Source of the DNA: Thermoleophilia bacterium UBA6103
Lineage (GTDB): Bacteria; Actinomycetota; Thermoleophilia; UBA2241
Direction: 5' to 3'
Assembly: GCA_002423545.1 (NCBI GenBank)
Contig: DIWP01000059.1
Coordinates: 20,782 to 56,033, forward strand
DNA: 35,252 bases
Shown here piece by piece: positions 1 through 8,996 of the stretch (positions within the stretch are counted from its first letter, which is position 1; every line of letters starts with the position of its first letter). A program made the position numbers and the translations under genes. The notes beneath the pieces are model-generated. The model searched no databases. It saw nothing but the letters and a program-made list of their open reading frames with translations, and was not told the origin of the DNA.

Positions 1-1542
1 GTCGGTGCCGGTCCACTTGAACTTCGTCCACTTGAACTTCGTCCACTTGAACTTGAGCCATGCGTAGTCCTCGAAGCCTTCGTATACGGCGGCCGGCAGG
101 ATGGTCGTCCCGTCGCCGAGGTCCTCTGACAGTGTCGGCCCGTTGGCCTTGAGGCTTGAGGTGAGCGCCTCCGGCACGTCGACGACGCCGGCGCCCTGCT
201 GGTGCACGCTGGTCTCGGGCAGCGGGTCGGCCGTCTCCATCAGTCGCAGCTTGATGTCGTCGGGGGTGAGCGTGGGGTCGGCGTCGAGCATGAGCGCCGC
301 GATGCCGCTGACCACCGGGGCCGAGGTGCTGGTGCCCGAGAGCTTGAAGTACTGTGGCGTCGCGTCCGCCGCCGCGCCGGGGATGTAGTCGGCGACCGGG
401 ATCTGGTTCTCGGGCCAGTTGGTGTCGACGAAGCTGCCGGGGACGCGCAGCGAGATGTTCCGGTTGCCGGGCGCCACGACGTCGGGCTTGGCGTACTCGT
501 CGAACAGGGTCGGGCCCACAGAGCTGTAGTAGCAGATGATGTCGTCGTCGGTGGACCGCGTCTGGCGCGTGTCGTCGGCACCGACGGTGATCACATGCGG
601 CTCGTTGGCCGGGGAGAGTATGCCGCCGGGCCCGAACTCGCCCTCGTTGCCGGCCGCCGCCACGACCACGATGCCGCTCTTCCAGGCCGCCTCGACGGCC
701 ATCGCCAGCGGGTCGTACTCGGCCGGCGCCGTGATCTTGGCGCCGAGCGAGATGTTCATCACGCCGATGTCGTAGCGATGCCGGTTCTTGATGGTCCAGG
801 CGATCGCCCGGATCACGTCGGACTCGCGTCCGCTGCCTTCACCGTCGAGGACCTTGAGGGAGACGATGCCGGCCTCCGGGGCGACGCCGCGATACTGCGT
901 TGTCGCCTGGCCACCGTCGTACTCCGGCAGGGAGGCGGAGCCGTTGCCGGCGATGAGGCCGGCGACGAAGGTGCCGTGCCCGGCATCGTCGTACGACTTG
1001 CGGCCGCGATGCACGAAGTCCTTGAACTTGACGACCCGCAGGCCGCTCGCCCCGGTAAGGTCGTCATGCGCACTCACGCCGGTGTCGAGCACGGCGACGT
1101 TGACGCCGGCGCCGGTCGGGCCGCCGTCCCACGCCGGGGTGACGCCGCCGAGTCCGATGGCGGAGTTGGTGTAGCTGAGGTAGTCGGGCCAGTCGAGACC
1201 CACCACGGCGTCGTCGAGCTGTATCTCATCGATCGCCGCTGCCGCCGCCGGGTCGGCGGCCAGCGCTTCGATCTGCTGTGGCGTCAGCCGGGCCGCGACG
1301 CCGTCGATCAACGGCAGTGCCTGAGCGTCGGCGCTTGCGGGGAGCGCCGCCTGCACAGCGGTCACGGCATCCTCGGCGAAGATGATGACGGGGATGGCGC
1401 CGGAGGCGTCCATCTCCCGGGCGACGCTCTCGCCGACCAGGTCGGCCGCCGAGTCGCCCTGCGCACCCGCCAGGGCCGGCATCGCGGCCCCCGCGCAGAG
1501 AAGGAGCGCCCCTATCAGGAACGCCAGTGATCTCGCTCTCAT
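1..1542 (-). CDS. Secreted S8 (subtilisin-family) serine protease, truncated by the window edge
   Basis: The frame is open from an ATG at 1542 to base 1, giving 514 codons without a stop, so the C-terminus lies outside the window. A GGGAGG ribosome site sits 5 nt before the ATG. Residues 1-26 form a signal peptide (MRAR, a hydrophobic run, then PALAGA). Residues about 30-110 look like an inhibitory propeptide. The peptidase domain shows the triad Asp153 (VAVLDTGV), His189 (GHGTFVAGL) and Ser405 (SGTSTSAP), with an oxyanion-hole Asn in AAAGNEG. The visible end carries repeated KFKWT units, probably a surface or autotransport-like tail. The protein should act outside the cell on proteins or peptides. 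It is divergent from the amidase at 2052, so both may belong to an envelope or secretome function. Family assignment is secure; the substrate is unknown. Confidence 0.93.
   Translation of the reverse strand, partial: MRARSLAFLIGALLLCAGAAMPALAGAQGDSAADLVGESVAREMDASGAIPVIIFAEDAVTAVQAALPASADAQALPLIDGVAARLTPQQIEALAADPAAAAAIDEIQLDDAVVGLDWPDYLSYTNSAIGLGGVTPAWDGGPTGAGVNVAVLDTGVSAHDDLTGASGLRVVKFKDFVHRGRKSYDDAGHGTFVAGLIAGNGSASLPEYDGGQATTQYRGVAPEAGIVSLKVLDGEGSGRESDVIRAIAWTIKNRHRYDIGVMNISLGAKITAPAEYDPLAMAVEAAWKSGIVVVAAAGNEGEFGPGGILSPANEPHVITVGADDTRQTRSTDDDIICYYSSVGPTLFDEYAKPDVVAPGNRNISLRVPGSFVDTNWPENQIPVADYIPGAAADATPQYFKLSGTSTSAPVVSGIAALMLDADPTLTPDDIKLRLMETADPLPETSVHQQGAGVVDVPEALTSSLKANGPTLSEDLGDGTTILPAAVYEGFEDYAWLKFKWTKFKWTKFKWTGTD
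11..54. repeat. 15-bp tandem repeat inside the protease gene
   Basis: Two exact 15-bp units (11-25 and 26-40) and a third nearly complete one (41-54) lie end to end. On the minus strand each encodes the pentapeptide KFKWT. Because the unit is a multiple of three it changes repeat number without breaking the frame. Trp/Lys pentapeptide-type repeats occur at the C-termini of some actinobacterial subtilases; further units may lie beyond base 1. Confidence 0.85.
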
Positions 1543-2051
1543 GTCGCCTCCCGCCATGCTCCGTTCGGCGGCCGCCGCAGGACGACCGCCCGGTCATTGG
1601 CTGTGTGACGAAGGAGCACACCCGGTAGGGGGCGCACACGCAGAGCTGTCGGTGTGCACAGGGGTGCTGCGGCGATCTCGATGCCGCGTGTCCTCTGGTT
1701 CGGCAGCTGAGCCATCTTGTCCACCACAAGACCTCTGGCTTTGCGCCCCTGCCTCGCGGCAGGTTTGCCCTTTCGTCAGTTCGAGTTATCGGCATCCTAC
1801 GCCCTGCGACGAGACGTTGGAACCGTAAACCGTCTTCACTGTGGGCGACGGCCGGCGATCGGTGTCTGGCCGCCGATCTGTGCAGCAAGGCGGTCTGTGG
1901 GTCCCTCGAGCGGGACCCCGTGGACCTCCGCCGGCAGCCGTCTCCCAACGGTCCCAGCAGGTCATCCCGGTTGCGCGTGCAAGAATCCCTAAGGTGTCGG
2001 CGGCATGATGTCGAAGAGACAGTGGCCGTTCGAGCTTCAGGGAGGCACGCA
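1543..2051. other. Divergent intergenic region (509 bp) between protease and amidase
   Basis: No convincing gene is present. It must contain promoters for both flanking genes. The one clear structure is a hairpin with 7-bp arms, GGGTCCC (1899-1905) and GGGACCC (1912-1918), about 135 nt before the amidase start, which could be an attenuator or leader structure. A c-di-AMP (ydaO-type) riboswitch, common before actinobacterial cell-wall hydrolases, was looked for and its conserved core was not found. Confidence 0.4.
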
Positions 2052-4544
2052 GTGTGGCGGCAGAGACAGAGCGGCTCTCGACGAAGAGGACCTGCGGCGG
2101 TGGCCGTGCTCGCCGTCGCGGTCGGCTGCGCCCTGGGTGCGCTGTGGACGGCGCCGCGGGTCAGCAGCGCGGTCGGCGCCTGGCTGGCCGTGCCGCCGGT
2201 GCGTGCGGCGCACGTCTCTCTGGCGCCGGCTGCTCAGGCTGCCGCGAAAACATCTGCGCGGACCGTCGCTGCCGCGCCCGGGGCCGGCGACGTGGCGCTG
2301 GTGCCGCGTGCCGGTACAGCGAGCCGCGGCGGCCGGGCAGAGATAGAAGGGCGGGTCTCGCCGGTCGCCATCGACCCCGGTCTGCGCTTCAACATGGTCG
2401 GCTTCACCTGCTCGCGCGGCGCCGGCCGGCGCCCGCTGACCCGCTATCGCGTGCGCGCCGCAGACGGCCCCTGGTCGGGCTGGACGACGCTGAGCTTCGA
2501 GCTGGTGCGCGGCGACGACGGCGTACGCAGGCTCGTCTCGGATCCGCAGTGGGTCGGTTCGGCCCGCTATCTCGAGGTACGCGGGCCGCGTGATCGCACG
2601 GTCAGGGCCTCGGTCGTCAACGTCCAGGGCGATGCTACGGCCGGCGACCGCGCCGCCAACGCCTTGCGGCGCGCCGCGCTGGCGGTCGCCGGCATCGCGC
2701 CCGACGACGCGGCGCTGGCGGTGACCACCAGACCCGAGATCGTGACCCGGGCCGAATGGGGCGCCAACGAGTCGTGGCGGCGCAGCGCGCCCAGCTACGG
2801 CACGGTGAGGTTCGCCGTGGTGCATCACACCGCCAGCGGCAATACGTACACCCGGGCGCAGGCACCCGGCGTCGTCCGCGCCGTCTACTACTATCATGCC
2901 AAAGTCTGTCGCTTCAACGACATCGGCTACAACTTCCTCGTCGACCGGTACGGCACCATCTACGAGGGCCGCAAGGGCGGCATGACGCGGGCCGTGCAGG
3001 GGGCCCAGGCCCTGGGCTTCAACTCGAGCTCGACCGGGATCTCCGTGATCGGCGACTTCTCGGCGGCGCCGCCGCCGACGGCCGCCGTGGCCTCGCTGGA
3101 GCGCCTCCTGGCGTGGAAGCTCGACGTCCATCACGTCGACCCCACGGCGTGGGTCTCCGCCTACTGCTCCGACACCGACAAGTTCAAGGGCGGCACCACG
3201 GTGAAGGTGCGCGCCATCAGCGGGCACCGGGACGTCTGCCACACGACGTGTCCCGGGGACGCCTTCGCAGCCACTCTGCCGGCCGTGCGCAAGGTCGTCG
3301 CCGACACCGGCCTGCCGAAGCTGTACGCCTTCAACGCCCAGCCGGCGGTCCTGAGCCCCAACGGCGACGGGTCCGGCGACCAGACGCTGATCGAGTTCAT
3401 CGCCTCCGGTCCGGTCGACTGGTCGCTGGCCATCGCCCCGGCAGGAGGCGCCCCGGTGCGGTCGTTCGCCGGCAGCGGTGAGGCGGTCTCGATCGCCTGG
3501 GACGGCACCGACGAGGCCGGCGTCGCGGTCCCGGACGGGGCGTACGTGGTGACCGGTTCGGCTGCCGGCGCCGACGGCGTCGCGAGAGCCTGCCGGGCCA
3601 CGGTCACGGTCGACACGGCCGTGCCTGAGGTGACCGTCGAGGACGTGAGCCCGGCGGTCCTCAATCCGAGCGGCGGCGTCGTCGACATCAGGACGACGGT
3701 GCAGTACTCGCTCAGCGAATCGTGCACAGCCAAGGCCATCGTGCGCAACGCCGCCGGCAAGGCCGTCGAGGTGTTGCAGGGCTGGACCGATGTGGCGGCC
3801 GGGACTCATTCGATCGCCTGGGACGGCCGCATGACGTCGGGCTCGCGCCGCGTGCGCGCCGAGGACGGAGGCTACCGCATCGAGATCGCCGCCCGCGACG
3901 TGGCCGGCAACACGGTCATCCGCAGCGCCGCGGTGCGCGTCGATCGTACCCTGCGCGCCCCGGTCCGCGTGCTGGCTCTGTCGCCGAACGGCGACGGCCG
4001 CAACGACACGGCCCGGCTCGAGTTCCGTACCACACGCACCGCTGACGTGTCGCTGGCCATCGTGCGGTCCAGAGGGACCGTCTTGATGGTGAGCTGGAAG
4101 GCGCTGGCCGCCGGCAGGCACGCCTTCGACTGGGATGGTCTGTGGTCCAACGGGAAGGCGTACAACGGGCGCTACACGATGCTGTTGACGGCCTCCGCCG
4201 ACGGTGAGGAGTCGCGCGGCGGCGCCACCGTCATGGTCGACTCCAAGCCGCCGGCGGTCATGCTCACGAGGGCGCTGACGACGGTGCGCCGGTACAGGAC
4301 CGCCGTGGCGACCTGCAGGGTCGCCGACACGCTGGGGCCGACCGCCACCGTGACGATCGTGGTGCGGGACTCCAGGAAGCGTGTCGTGGCGCGCTCGGTC
4401 AAGCGTAACGTCGTCGTCAACAAGGCCTGGAAGTACCGCCTCAAGCCGGTCCGTCGCGGCACGTGGACGGTCACGTTCCTGGCCGTCGACGCGGCCGGTA
4501 ATCGGCAGGTGAGCAGGGCTCTCTGGCGCGTCCGCGTCCGCTGA
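2052..4544 (+). CDS. Secreted N-acetylmuramoyl-L-alanine amidase (PGRP/Amidase_2) with FlgD/NGDG Ig-like repeats
   Basis: This large exported protein (830 aa) probably cleaves the amide bond between MurNAc and the peptide stem of peptidoglycan. The GTG at 2052 was chosen because GGAGG lies 6 nt upstream and a basic stretch followed by a hydrophobic signal/anchor (residues about 14-35) comes directly after it; the frame stays open further upstream but without a ribosome site. The amidase domain spans residues about 230-420. Predicted zinc ligands are His258 or His259 (VVHHTA), His392 (SGHRDV) and Cys400 (TTCPG), and YNFLVDRYGTIYEGR is the typical PGRP core. From about residue 430 to the end there are roughly four Ig-like modules, at least two beginning with the SPNGDG signature of FlgD-like Ig domains. 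A likely role is cell-wall remodelling or lysis of other bacteria. Confidence 0.9.
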   Translation: MWRQRQSGSRRRGPAAVAVLAVAVGCALGALWTAPRVSSAVGAWLAVPPVRAAHVSLAPAAQAAAKTSARTVAAAPGAGDVALVPRAGTASRGGRAEIEGRVSPVAIDPGLRFNMVGFTCSRGAGRRPLTRYRVRAADGPWSGWTTLSFELVRGDDGVRRLVSDPQWVGSARYLEVRGPRDRTVRASVVNVQGDATAGDRAANALRRAALAVAGIAPDDAALAVTTRPEIVTRAEWGANESWRRSAPSYGTVRFAVVHHTASGNTYTRAQAPGVVRAVYYYHAKVCRFNDIGYNFLVDRYGTIYEGRKGGMTRAVQGAQALGFNSSSTGISVIGDFSAAPPPTAAVASLERLLAWKLDVHHVDPTAWVSAYCSDTDKFKGGTTVKVRAISGHRDVCHTTCPGDAFAATLPAVRKVVADTGLPKLYAFNAQPAVLSPNGDGSGDQTLIEFIASGPVDWSLAIAPAGGAPVRSFAGSGEAVSIAWDGTDEAGVAVPDGAYVVTGSAAGADGVARACRATVTVDTAVPEVTVEDVSPAVLNPSGGVVDIRTTVQYSLSESCTAKAIVRNAAGKAVEVLQGWTDVAAGTHSIAWDGRMTSGSRRVRAEDGGYRIEIAARDVAGNTVIRSAAVRVDRTLRAPVRVLALSPNGDGRNDTARLEFRTTRTADVSLAIVRSRGTVLMVSWKALAAGRHAFDWDGLWSNGKAYNGRYTMLLTASADGEESRGGATVMVDSKPPAVMLTRALTTVRRYRTAVATCRVADTLGPTATVTIVVRDSRKRVVARSVKRNVVVNKAWKYRLKPVRRGTWTVTFLAVDAAGNRQVSRALWRVRVR

Positions 4545-4564
4545 GGAGTCACCGCAGCGTCGAG

Positions 4565-4607
4565 GCGGTCGCCGGCGGCCCGGGCTCCGTGGGTCGCCGG
4601 CGACCGC
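4565..4607. terminator. Bidirectional hairpin terminator
   Basis: A perfect 13-bp GC-rich stem (4565-4577 with 4595-4607) with a 17-nt loop sits between the convergent ends of the amidase gene (4544) and the minus-strand gene ending at 4613. There is no clear T-tract, so either Rho or the stem alone would have to act. Confidence 0.6.
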
Positions 4608-4612
4608 AGTCG

Positions 4613-5407
4613 TCAAGCGGCGGCGGCCGCCTGGCGACGGAACCGGCAGTGCGGCATCGGGCAGGTGGCCATGCGCAGCGCGTCGCAGATCTCGCAGCGC
4701 TCGGCGGCCATACTGACCGGCAGGTCGAAGGACCCGTTCTGCTTCTCGGCCAGTCTCATCACGGCGTGCAGAGCCCGTGAGGCGGTCTTCATGTCGGCGA
4801 ACGTGTCGGCCTTCTCCGGCAGATCGATGAGACCCATGCGCACGGAACGCTTGCGCACCCGGCCGTCCGGTACGTAGCCGTAACGGTCGAGCTCGGTGTT
4901 GCTCCAGAGGCCGTTGCGGCGCATCTCACGGACCACCCAGAACGCGCGCGACTTGAGCGCCCCACCGGAGGTGGCGCGCAGCACGTCCACGGTCGCCTCG
5001 GGGTCGGCCGGCTCGGGCAGGAGCTGCGACCAGACGTCGCGGTGCTGGGCCAGGCAGGAGAAGTCGACCAGCTTGCCCTTGCTGTCGCCGCGTGTGACCG
5101 GCGGATCGACCGAGTAGGTGGCCAGATCGAACGTGCGCGCGTAGAGGGCGTCGACGACGCCGGCCGCCGAGAACCGCTCCCAGTCGGCGCGCACGATCGC
5201 TTCCGGGGCCGGCTGCGCCGTCAGGGCCGCGTAGCAGAGCAGCTTGTAGAAGAGGCGCTGCCGTTCGTCGGCGTCGGCGCGGAACGCGGTCAGCTCATCG
5301 TCGTCGAGCAGCGGCGTCGGCTGCCGCGGGTCGGCGCGGTAGCGTTCGAGGAGGAACGCGACGTTCTCCCGGCGTTCCTTGTTGGTGAGCGGTGCGGTGT
5401 CTTCCAC
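4613..5407 (-). CDS. Unrecognised protein with a C-terminal four-cysteine cluster
   Basis: Translated from a GTG at 5407 with AGGGAGG 5 nt upstream, this is a 264-aa soluble protein that I do not recognise. The body is mostly predicted helical, with many Arg, Asp and Ala residues. A central segment (LKSRAFWVVREMRRNGLW) looks like a DNA- or RNA-binding helix pair, but that is only an impression. The last 30 residues hold Cys-x2-Cys-x7-Cys-x4-Cys (ERCEICD...TCPMPHC), which could bind zinc or a small Fe-S cluster. The tail ends in RRQAAAAA. It is convergent with the amidase and divergent from the dehydratase activator unit. Longer in-frame starts upstream exist but lack ribosome sites. Confidence 0.75.
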   Translation of the reverse strand: MEDTAPLTNKERRENVAFLLERYRADPRQPTPLLDDDELTAFRADADERQRLFYKLLCYAALTAQPAPEAIVRADWERFSAAGVVDALYARTFDLATYSVDPPVTRGDSKGKLVDFSCLAQHRDVWSQLLPEPADPEATVDVLRATSGGALKSRAFWVVREMRRNGLWSNTELDRYGYVPDGRVRKRSVRMGLIDLPEKADTFADMKTASRALHAVMRLAEKQNGSFDLPVSMAAERCEICDALRMATCPMPHCRFRRQAAAAA

Positions 5408-5703
5408 GATGGCCTCCCTGTCCTGGGCACCTTTCCGATACTGTGGTGCCGCGTACAGGCAGGCTAGAGGAGCGATCAGCGGCTGGGGAGGGAGACGATA
5501 GGGGTCGCGGGTAGACATCCCGGCCGTGACGCGGGTGACTTTGGCACCGCCGGGAGGTCGACGATCGCACGCTCCCATGCCGCGCCACGGTCGGCGACCG
5601 ACTGGGCCGCGGCTCGATGGTGGCGCTCCGGCAGCGGTTTGACGGCGGCGGTCCGGCAGCGGCGGCCGGATAGCGCAACGATGGCCGGGGGCAACGGTCC
5701 GTC

Positions 5704-5732
5704 TTGCGACGTGGGGCGCGGCATACTAGCAT
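5704..5732 (+). promoter_or_regulatory. Candidate sigma-70-type promoter for the dehydratase activator operon
   Basis: TTGCGA (5704-5709), a 17-bp spacer and TAGCAT (5727-5732) lie about 100 nt before the ATG at 5832. The rest of the 424-bp gap 5408-5831 is GC-rich and shows no gene or RNA structure that I can support. Confidence 0.4.
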
Positions 5733-5831
5733 GTGACGGGTTCGGTCGGGCCGCTCAGGCTCCGCGTCCCGACCGGCGGGTCCGCGGCGTTCGTCGCGAG
5801 CATGCCTCGAGGAGGAACGGGTCGTCTCAGC

Positions 5832-8800
5832 ATGTCGTTTCTCGGCATCGACATCGGTTGTATCAGCCTCAAGCTGGCTCTCGTCGGAGAGCCCGGCGAC
5901 GGCGAGCGCTACGCGGCGCTGGCCGCGGCACACCCGCGACTCTTCCTCCAGCCCGGCGTACAGCTGCCTGTAGCCGAGGGGCGCCCGGTCCTCGTCACCA
6001 GCTATCGGCGCATCAAGGGCAGCCCGACCGAGGCCACTCGCGGACTGCTCGACGAGGTCCTGGCGGCCGTGCCGGCTCAGGAAGTCCGCGGCGTACGGGT
6101 CACCGGCTCCGCCGGCAGGCTCATCAGCGAGGCGCTGCGGGCGCGGTACGAGAACGAGTTCAAAGCTATCGCCCGCGGCTTGCACGCCTTGCATCCCGAG
6201 GTCGTCACCGTCTTCGAGATGGGCGGCGAGACGAGCAAGTTCATCCGTCTCGAGGGCGACTGCGAGCTGGGCGGCGTCGGCATCGCCGACTATCAGACCA
6301 ACGGCGACTGCGCCGCCGGGACCGGCTCGTTCATGGACCAGCAGGCGAGCCGTCTGCTCTACGACATCGAAGACGTCGGCGACGTCGTCCTCGGCGCCGG
6401 CAAGGCGGCCGGCATCGCCGGCCGCTGCAGCGTGTTCGCCAAGAGCGACATGATCCACGCGCAGCAGAAAGGCTATGAGCCTCCCGAAGTGCTGCGCGGC
6501 CTCTGCGACGCCGTCATCCGCAACTTCCGTGGCACCATCACCAAGGGCAAGGTCATCGAGCCGCCGGTGGCGTTCATCGGCGGCGTAGCCGCCAACAAGG
6601 GAGCGGTGCAGGCGCTGCGCGAGGCGTTCAAGCTCACCGACGACCAGCTGCTGATCCCCGACCTGTACGCCTGGATGGGAGCCGTCGGGGCGGCGCTCGT
6701 GGAAGCCGACGCCCACGAGGAGGACGCCGCGGCGGCAGGGTTGGACCTGGAGAGCCTGCCACAGGGCGACTTCCCGACCACCGAGCCGCTGTCGATGGCG
6801 CGCGTCCTGCTGCTGCGCGACATGAGCACGCCGCGCGAGCTGCCCCCCGGCGAGACGGCCGACTGCTACCTCGGCATCGACGTGGGCTCGGTGTCCACCA
6901 ACCTGGTGCTCATCGACGCCGACTCCCGCGTCGTGGAAGAGATCTACGTCAAGACAGACGCCCGACCGGTCGAGGTCGTGGACAAGGCGCTGCACGACAT
7001 CCGTGCCAAGTACGGGGACCGCGTGCGCGTGCTGGGCGTGGGTACCACCGGCTCCGGCCGCGAGCTCATCGGCGAGCTCACCGGGGCAGACATCGTCACC
7101 GACGAGATCACGGCGCACAAGACCGGCGCCGACTTCATCGGCCGGCAGATCCAGCGGCGCGTCGACACCATCTTCGAGATCGGCGGGCAAGACAGCAAGT
7201 TCATCAGCCTGCAGGACGGCATCGTCGTCGACTTCGCCATGAACGAGGCCTGTGCCGCCGGCACCGGTTCGTTCCTCGAGGAGCAGGCCGAGAAGCTCGG
7301 CATCAGCATCATCGGTGAGTTTGCCGATCTGGCGCTGTCTTCACGGGCGCCGATCAGGCTGGGCGAGCGCTGCACCGTCTTCATGGAGCGCGACGTCATG
7401 AGCTATCAGCAGCGCGGCGCCCGCAAAGAAGACCTGGTGGCTGGGCTCTCCTACTCGATCGCCCACAACTACCTCAACCGCCTGGTGCGCGATCGTCACG
7501 TCGGTGACTGCATCTACTTCCAGGGTGGCACTGCGTACAATGACGCGGTGGCGGCAGCCTTCAGCGGCATCCTCGGCAAAGAGGTCATCGTGCCGCCGCA
7601 CAACGGCGTCATGGGCGCCCTCGGCATGGCCCTGCTCGCCCGCGAGCGCATGCAGCGCACCGGCCGCCCGACCACGTTCCGCGGCTGGGACCTGCAGGCC
7701 GTCGACTACACCGTCGTCGACTTCGTCTGCAAGGGCTGCAGCAACCACTGCGACGTCCGTCAGTTCACCATCGAGGGCGAGAAGACCTACTGGGGCGACA
7801 AGTGCTCCGACCGCTATCGCAAGCGGGCCAAGGTCGAGAAGCAGCCGGTCATCGAAGACCTCGTCACCTTGCGCGAAGAAGCCATTCTGCGACACTTCGA
7901 AGAGGCGGTCGCACGTGTCGGGGACGGGGCGCTCACCGTCGGCCTGCCGCGGGCCATGTACACCTTCGACCGCCTGCCGTTCTGGTCGGCCTTCTTCGCC
8001 GAGCTGGGCTGCCGGCCGGTGCTCTCCCCGGAGAGCGACCGCGGCATCCGTGAGGCCGGCGTCGACGCCACGGTGGCCGAGCCGTGCTTCCCCATCCGGG
8101 TGGCGCACGGCCACATCGACTGGCTCGGCCGGGAGGGCGTCGACCACATCTTCGTGCCCAGCCAGATCAACGAAGAGACCGAGTTCCCGGGCACCAACTC
8201 ACACGCCTGCCCGTGGGGCCAGACGCTGCCGTACGTGGCTCGCGCCGCCCCGCGCCTGCAGCCGTACGCCGACCGGATCCTGGCGCCGCTGGTGCGCTTC
8301 CGCCTCGGCAAGGAGACGCTCGTCAAGGACCTCGCCGAGATGGCGCAGCAGCTCGGCGCCGGCAAGCGCCGGCTGGCGGCGGCCATCGACGCCGGCGACG
8401 CTGCCCAGCAGGCCTTCCGCGCCACGCTGCGCGAGGCCGGCGACCGGGCCCTGGCCGTCCTGCGGGAGAGCGGCGAGCTGGGCATCGTCCTGGTCGGCCG
8501 TCCGTACAACATGTACGACAAGGGCATCAACATGGACGTGCCGCGCAAGCTGCGCAAGTACTACGGGGTCAACGTGGTGCCGCTCGACTTCCTGCCGCTG
8601 CAGGGCATCGACGTCCGCGACATCGTGCCCAACATGTACTGGAACTACGGGCGCAAGATCCTCCAGGCGGCGCGCTTGTCCAGCGACGACCCGCGCCTGC
8701 ACATCATCTACATGACCAATTTCAAGTGCGGGCCCGACTCGTACATCAAGCATTACGTGCGCGAAGCCTCCGGCAAGCCGTTCCTCACGCTCCAGTTCGA

Positions 8801-8996
8801 CGAGCACCAGAACGACGCCGGCGCCATGACCCGCTGCGAGGCGTATCTCGACAGCAAGGGCTTCCTGCGCTGGTGGTCGGATGCGGCTCTGGAGGGCGGC
8901 GTCGCCGACATCGACGTCGGCGAGGGCCCCCAGGACGTCCCCGGCGACGCCGGCGAGGCCTGCGACGATCCGCGCTGCGTCGAGGCCGGCGTATGA
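5832..8996 (+). CDS. Tandem-ATPase 2-hydroxyacyl-CoA dehydratase activator-type protein (BcrA/BadF/HgdC family, double ASKHA, plus DUF2229-like region)
   Basis: This 1054-aa protein belongs to the family that uses ATP to push a low-potential electron from an Fe-S cluster into a radical dehydratase or reductase. There are two full ASKHA ATPase modules. The first (about 1-310) has GIDIGCISLKL, FEMGGETSKFI and Cys160 (CAAGTGSF) with Cys199 (GRCSVFAKSD). The second (about 345-600) starts at YLGIDVGSVSTN and has Cys474 (CAAGTGSF) with Cys514 (ERCTVFMERD). In the single-domain HgdC homodimer such Cys pairs hold one bridging [4Fe-4S]; here the tandem fusion could form it within one chain. From about 625 a Cys motif (633, 636, 640) leads into an HgdB-like region. 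The ATG at 5832 begins the family alignment; a GAGGAGG lies rather far (about 18 nt) upstream, and an in-frame ATG at 5802 is the alternative. It is coupled to the next gene by ATGA. The substrate is unknown, and the protein should be oxygen-sensitive. Confidence 0.88.
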   Translation: MSFLGIDIGCISLKLALVGEPGDGERYAALAAAHPRLFLQPGVQLPVAEGRPVLVTSYRRIKGSPTEATRGLLDEVLAAVPAQEVRGVRVTGSAGRLISEALRARYENEFKAIARGLHALHPEVVTVFEMGGETSKFIRLEGDCELGGVGIADYQTNGDCAAGTGSFMDQQASRLLYDIEDVGDVVLGAGKAAGIAGRCSVFAKSDMIHAQQKGYEPPEVLRGLCDAVIRNFRGTITKGKVIEPPVAFIGGVAANKGAVQALREAFKLTDDQLLIPDLYAWMGAVGAALVEADAHEEDAAAAGLDLESLPQGDFPTTEPLSMARVLLLRDMSTPRELPPGETADCYLGIDVGSVSTNLVLIDADSRVVEEIYVKTDARPVEVVDKALHDIRAKYGDRVRVLGVGTTGSGRELIGELTGADIVTDEITAHKTGADFIGRQIQRRVDTIFEIGGQDSKFISLQDGIVVDFAMNEACAAGTGSFLEEQAEKLGISIIGEFADLALSSRAPIRLGERCTVFMERDVMSYQQRGARKEDLVAGLSYSIAHNYLNRLVRDRHVGDCIYFQGGTAYNDAVAAAFSGILGKEVIVPPHNGVMGALGMALLARERMQRTGRPTTFRGWDLQAVDYTVVDFVCKGCSNHCDVRQFTIEGEKTYWGDKCSDRYRKRAKVEKQPVIEDLVTLREEAILRHFEEAVARVGDGALTVGLPRAMYTFDRLPFWSAFFAELGCRPVLSPESDRGIREAGVDATVAEPCFPIRVAHGHIDWLGREGVDHIFVPSQINEETEFPGTNSHACPWGQTLPYVARAAPRLQPYADRILAPLVRFRLGKETLVKDLAEMAQQLGAGKRRLAAAIDAGDAAQQAFRATLREAGDRALAVLRESGELGIVLVGRPYNMYDKGINMDVPRKLRKYYGVNVVPLDFLPLQGIDVRDIVPNMYWNYGRKILQAARLSSDDPRLHIIYMTNFKCGPDSYIKHYVREASGKPFLTLQFDEHQNDAGAMTRCEAYLDSKGFLRWWSDAALEGGVADIDVGEGPQDVPGDAGEACDDPRCVEAGV

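Noticed and set aside
11..54. CRISPR-like or intergenic satellite repeat
   Set aside because: The repeats are in frame within the protease gene and encode KFKWT units.
1543..2051. Possible ydaO (c-di-AMP) riboswitch before the cell-wall amidase
   Set aside because: The position is typical but none of the conserved core elements could be found; only an isolated 7-bp hairpin is present.
2037..4616. 859-codon open frame on the minus strand opposite the amidase gene
   Set aside because: It is the antisense shadow of a GC-biased gene; its product is Arg/Gly/Asp-rich low complexity with no domain, while the plus strand gives a complete amidase with metal ligands.
5295..7190. 631-codon minus-strand frame
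   Set aside because: It overlaps the well-supported activator gene and the 4613-5407 gene, and shows no protein family features.
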